A DNA stretch of 64,000 bases from Cellulomonas sp. PhB143 (GTDB taxonomy: Bacteria > Actinomycetota > Actinomycetes > Actinomycetales > Cellulomonadaceae), in NCBI RefSeq assembly GCF_003752595.1, contig NZ_RKIJ01000011.1, positions 303,322 to 367,321 on the forward strand, given 5' to 3'. Below are positions 63,978-64,000 of this stretch, one piece after another. The notes under the pieces were generated by a model. The model did not search any database. It was not told where the DNA came from and saw only the letters and a program-made list of their open reading frames with translations. The position numbers and the translations under genes were made by a program. How positions within the stretch are numbered: position 1 is the first letter of the stretch; each line of letters starts with the position of its first letter.

Positions 63978-64000
63978 GCGGTGCCCGCACCGCCGGGGCG

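Overview
The window is very GC-rich, with G or C at almost every third codon position, frequent GTG starts, and tightly packed genes that often overlap by 4 bp. Gene content and order (nuo operon next to a polyprenyl synthase, WXG100/EccC genes, and rpmG-hadA-hadB-like genes near tRNA-Trp-secE-nusG-rplK-rplA) point to an actinomycete. A Micrococcales member near Cellulomonas is likely, but that level is inference.

Layout. (1) 1-8590: the end of nuoG and nuoHIJKLMN, the membrane arm of respiratory complex I, followed at 8609-9628 by a polyprenyl diphosphate synthase that probably makes the menaquinone tail. (2) 9803-36106: a 26-kb block of secretion, surface and phospho-signalling genes, nearly all overlapping by 1-4 bp. 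It holds a giant Ig-like/FnIII surface protein, a MoxR ATPase, a DUF58 protein, a transglutaminase-fold membrane protein without its catalytic residues, an RDD-FHA protein, a PP2C phosphatase, an FHA protein, a Ser/Thr kinase, an FHA-winged-helix protein, a small membrane protein, a three-ATPase EccC/EssC motor with its own FHA domain, two WXG100-type proteins, a helical putative substrate, two small related soluble proteins and a membrane protein. This is the most interesting part of the window: a type VII secretion-like system apparently wired to Thr phosphorylation. The two WXG100 genes share an identical promoter-proximal motif. (3) 36245-41251: FprA-type reductase, a frameshifted lipoprotein hydrolase, a K+ channel, and yajQ, rarD and a monooxygenase-fold gene on the minus strand. 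(4) 41407-46605: tRNA-Tyr and a galactofuranose-type (Ytf/YjfF) ABC importer. (5) 46762-48121: tRNA-Thr, tRNA-Met, rpmG and two MaoC-fold dehydratase subunits. (6) 48100-53759: a LacI regulator divergent from an MFS exporter with a clear operator between them, then a fused purine permease-deaminase divergent from a LysR regulator. (7) 53769-57782: murB, an L,D-transpeptidase lipoprotein, a 10-bp tandem repeat, and an adenosine deaminase-GntR-small membrane protein operon on the minus strand. (8) 57979-60681: tRNA-Trp, secE, nusG, rplK, rplA. (9) 60950-63977: a sigma factor, an associated small protein and a cytoplasmic-looking S8 protease, probably one operon continuing beyond the window; 63978-64000 shows nothing.

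Other notable points are a dispersed palindromic element present once inside a coding sequence (23202-23263) and once between convergent genes (50688-50753), and several in-frame tandem repeats. No CRISPR array, rRNA gene, insertion sequence or prophage was seen. No gap between genes exceeds about 300 bases.
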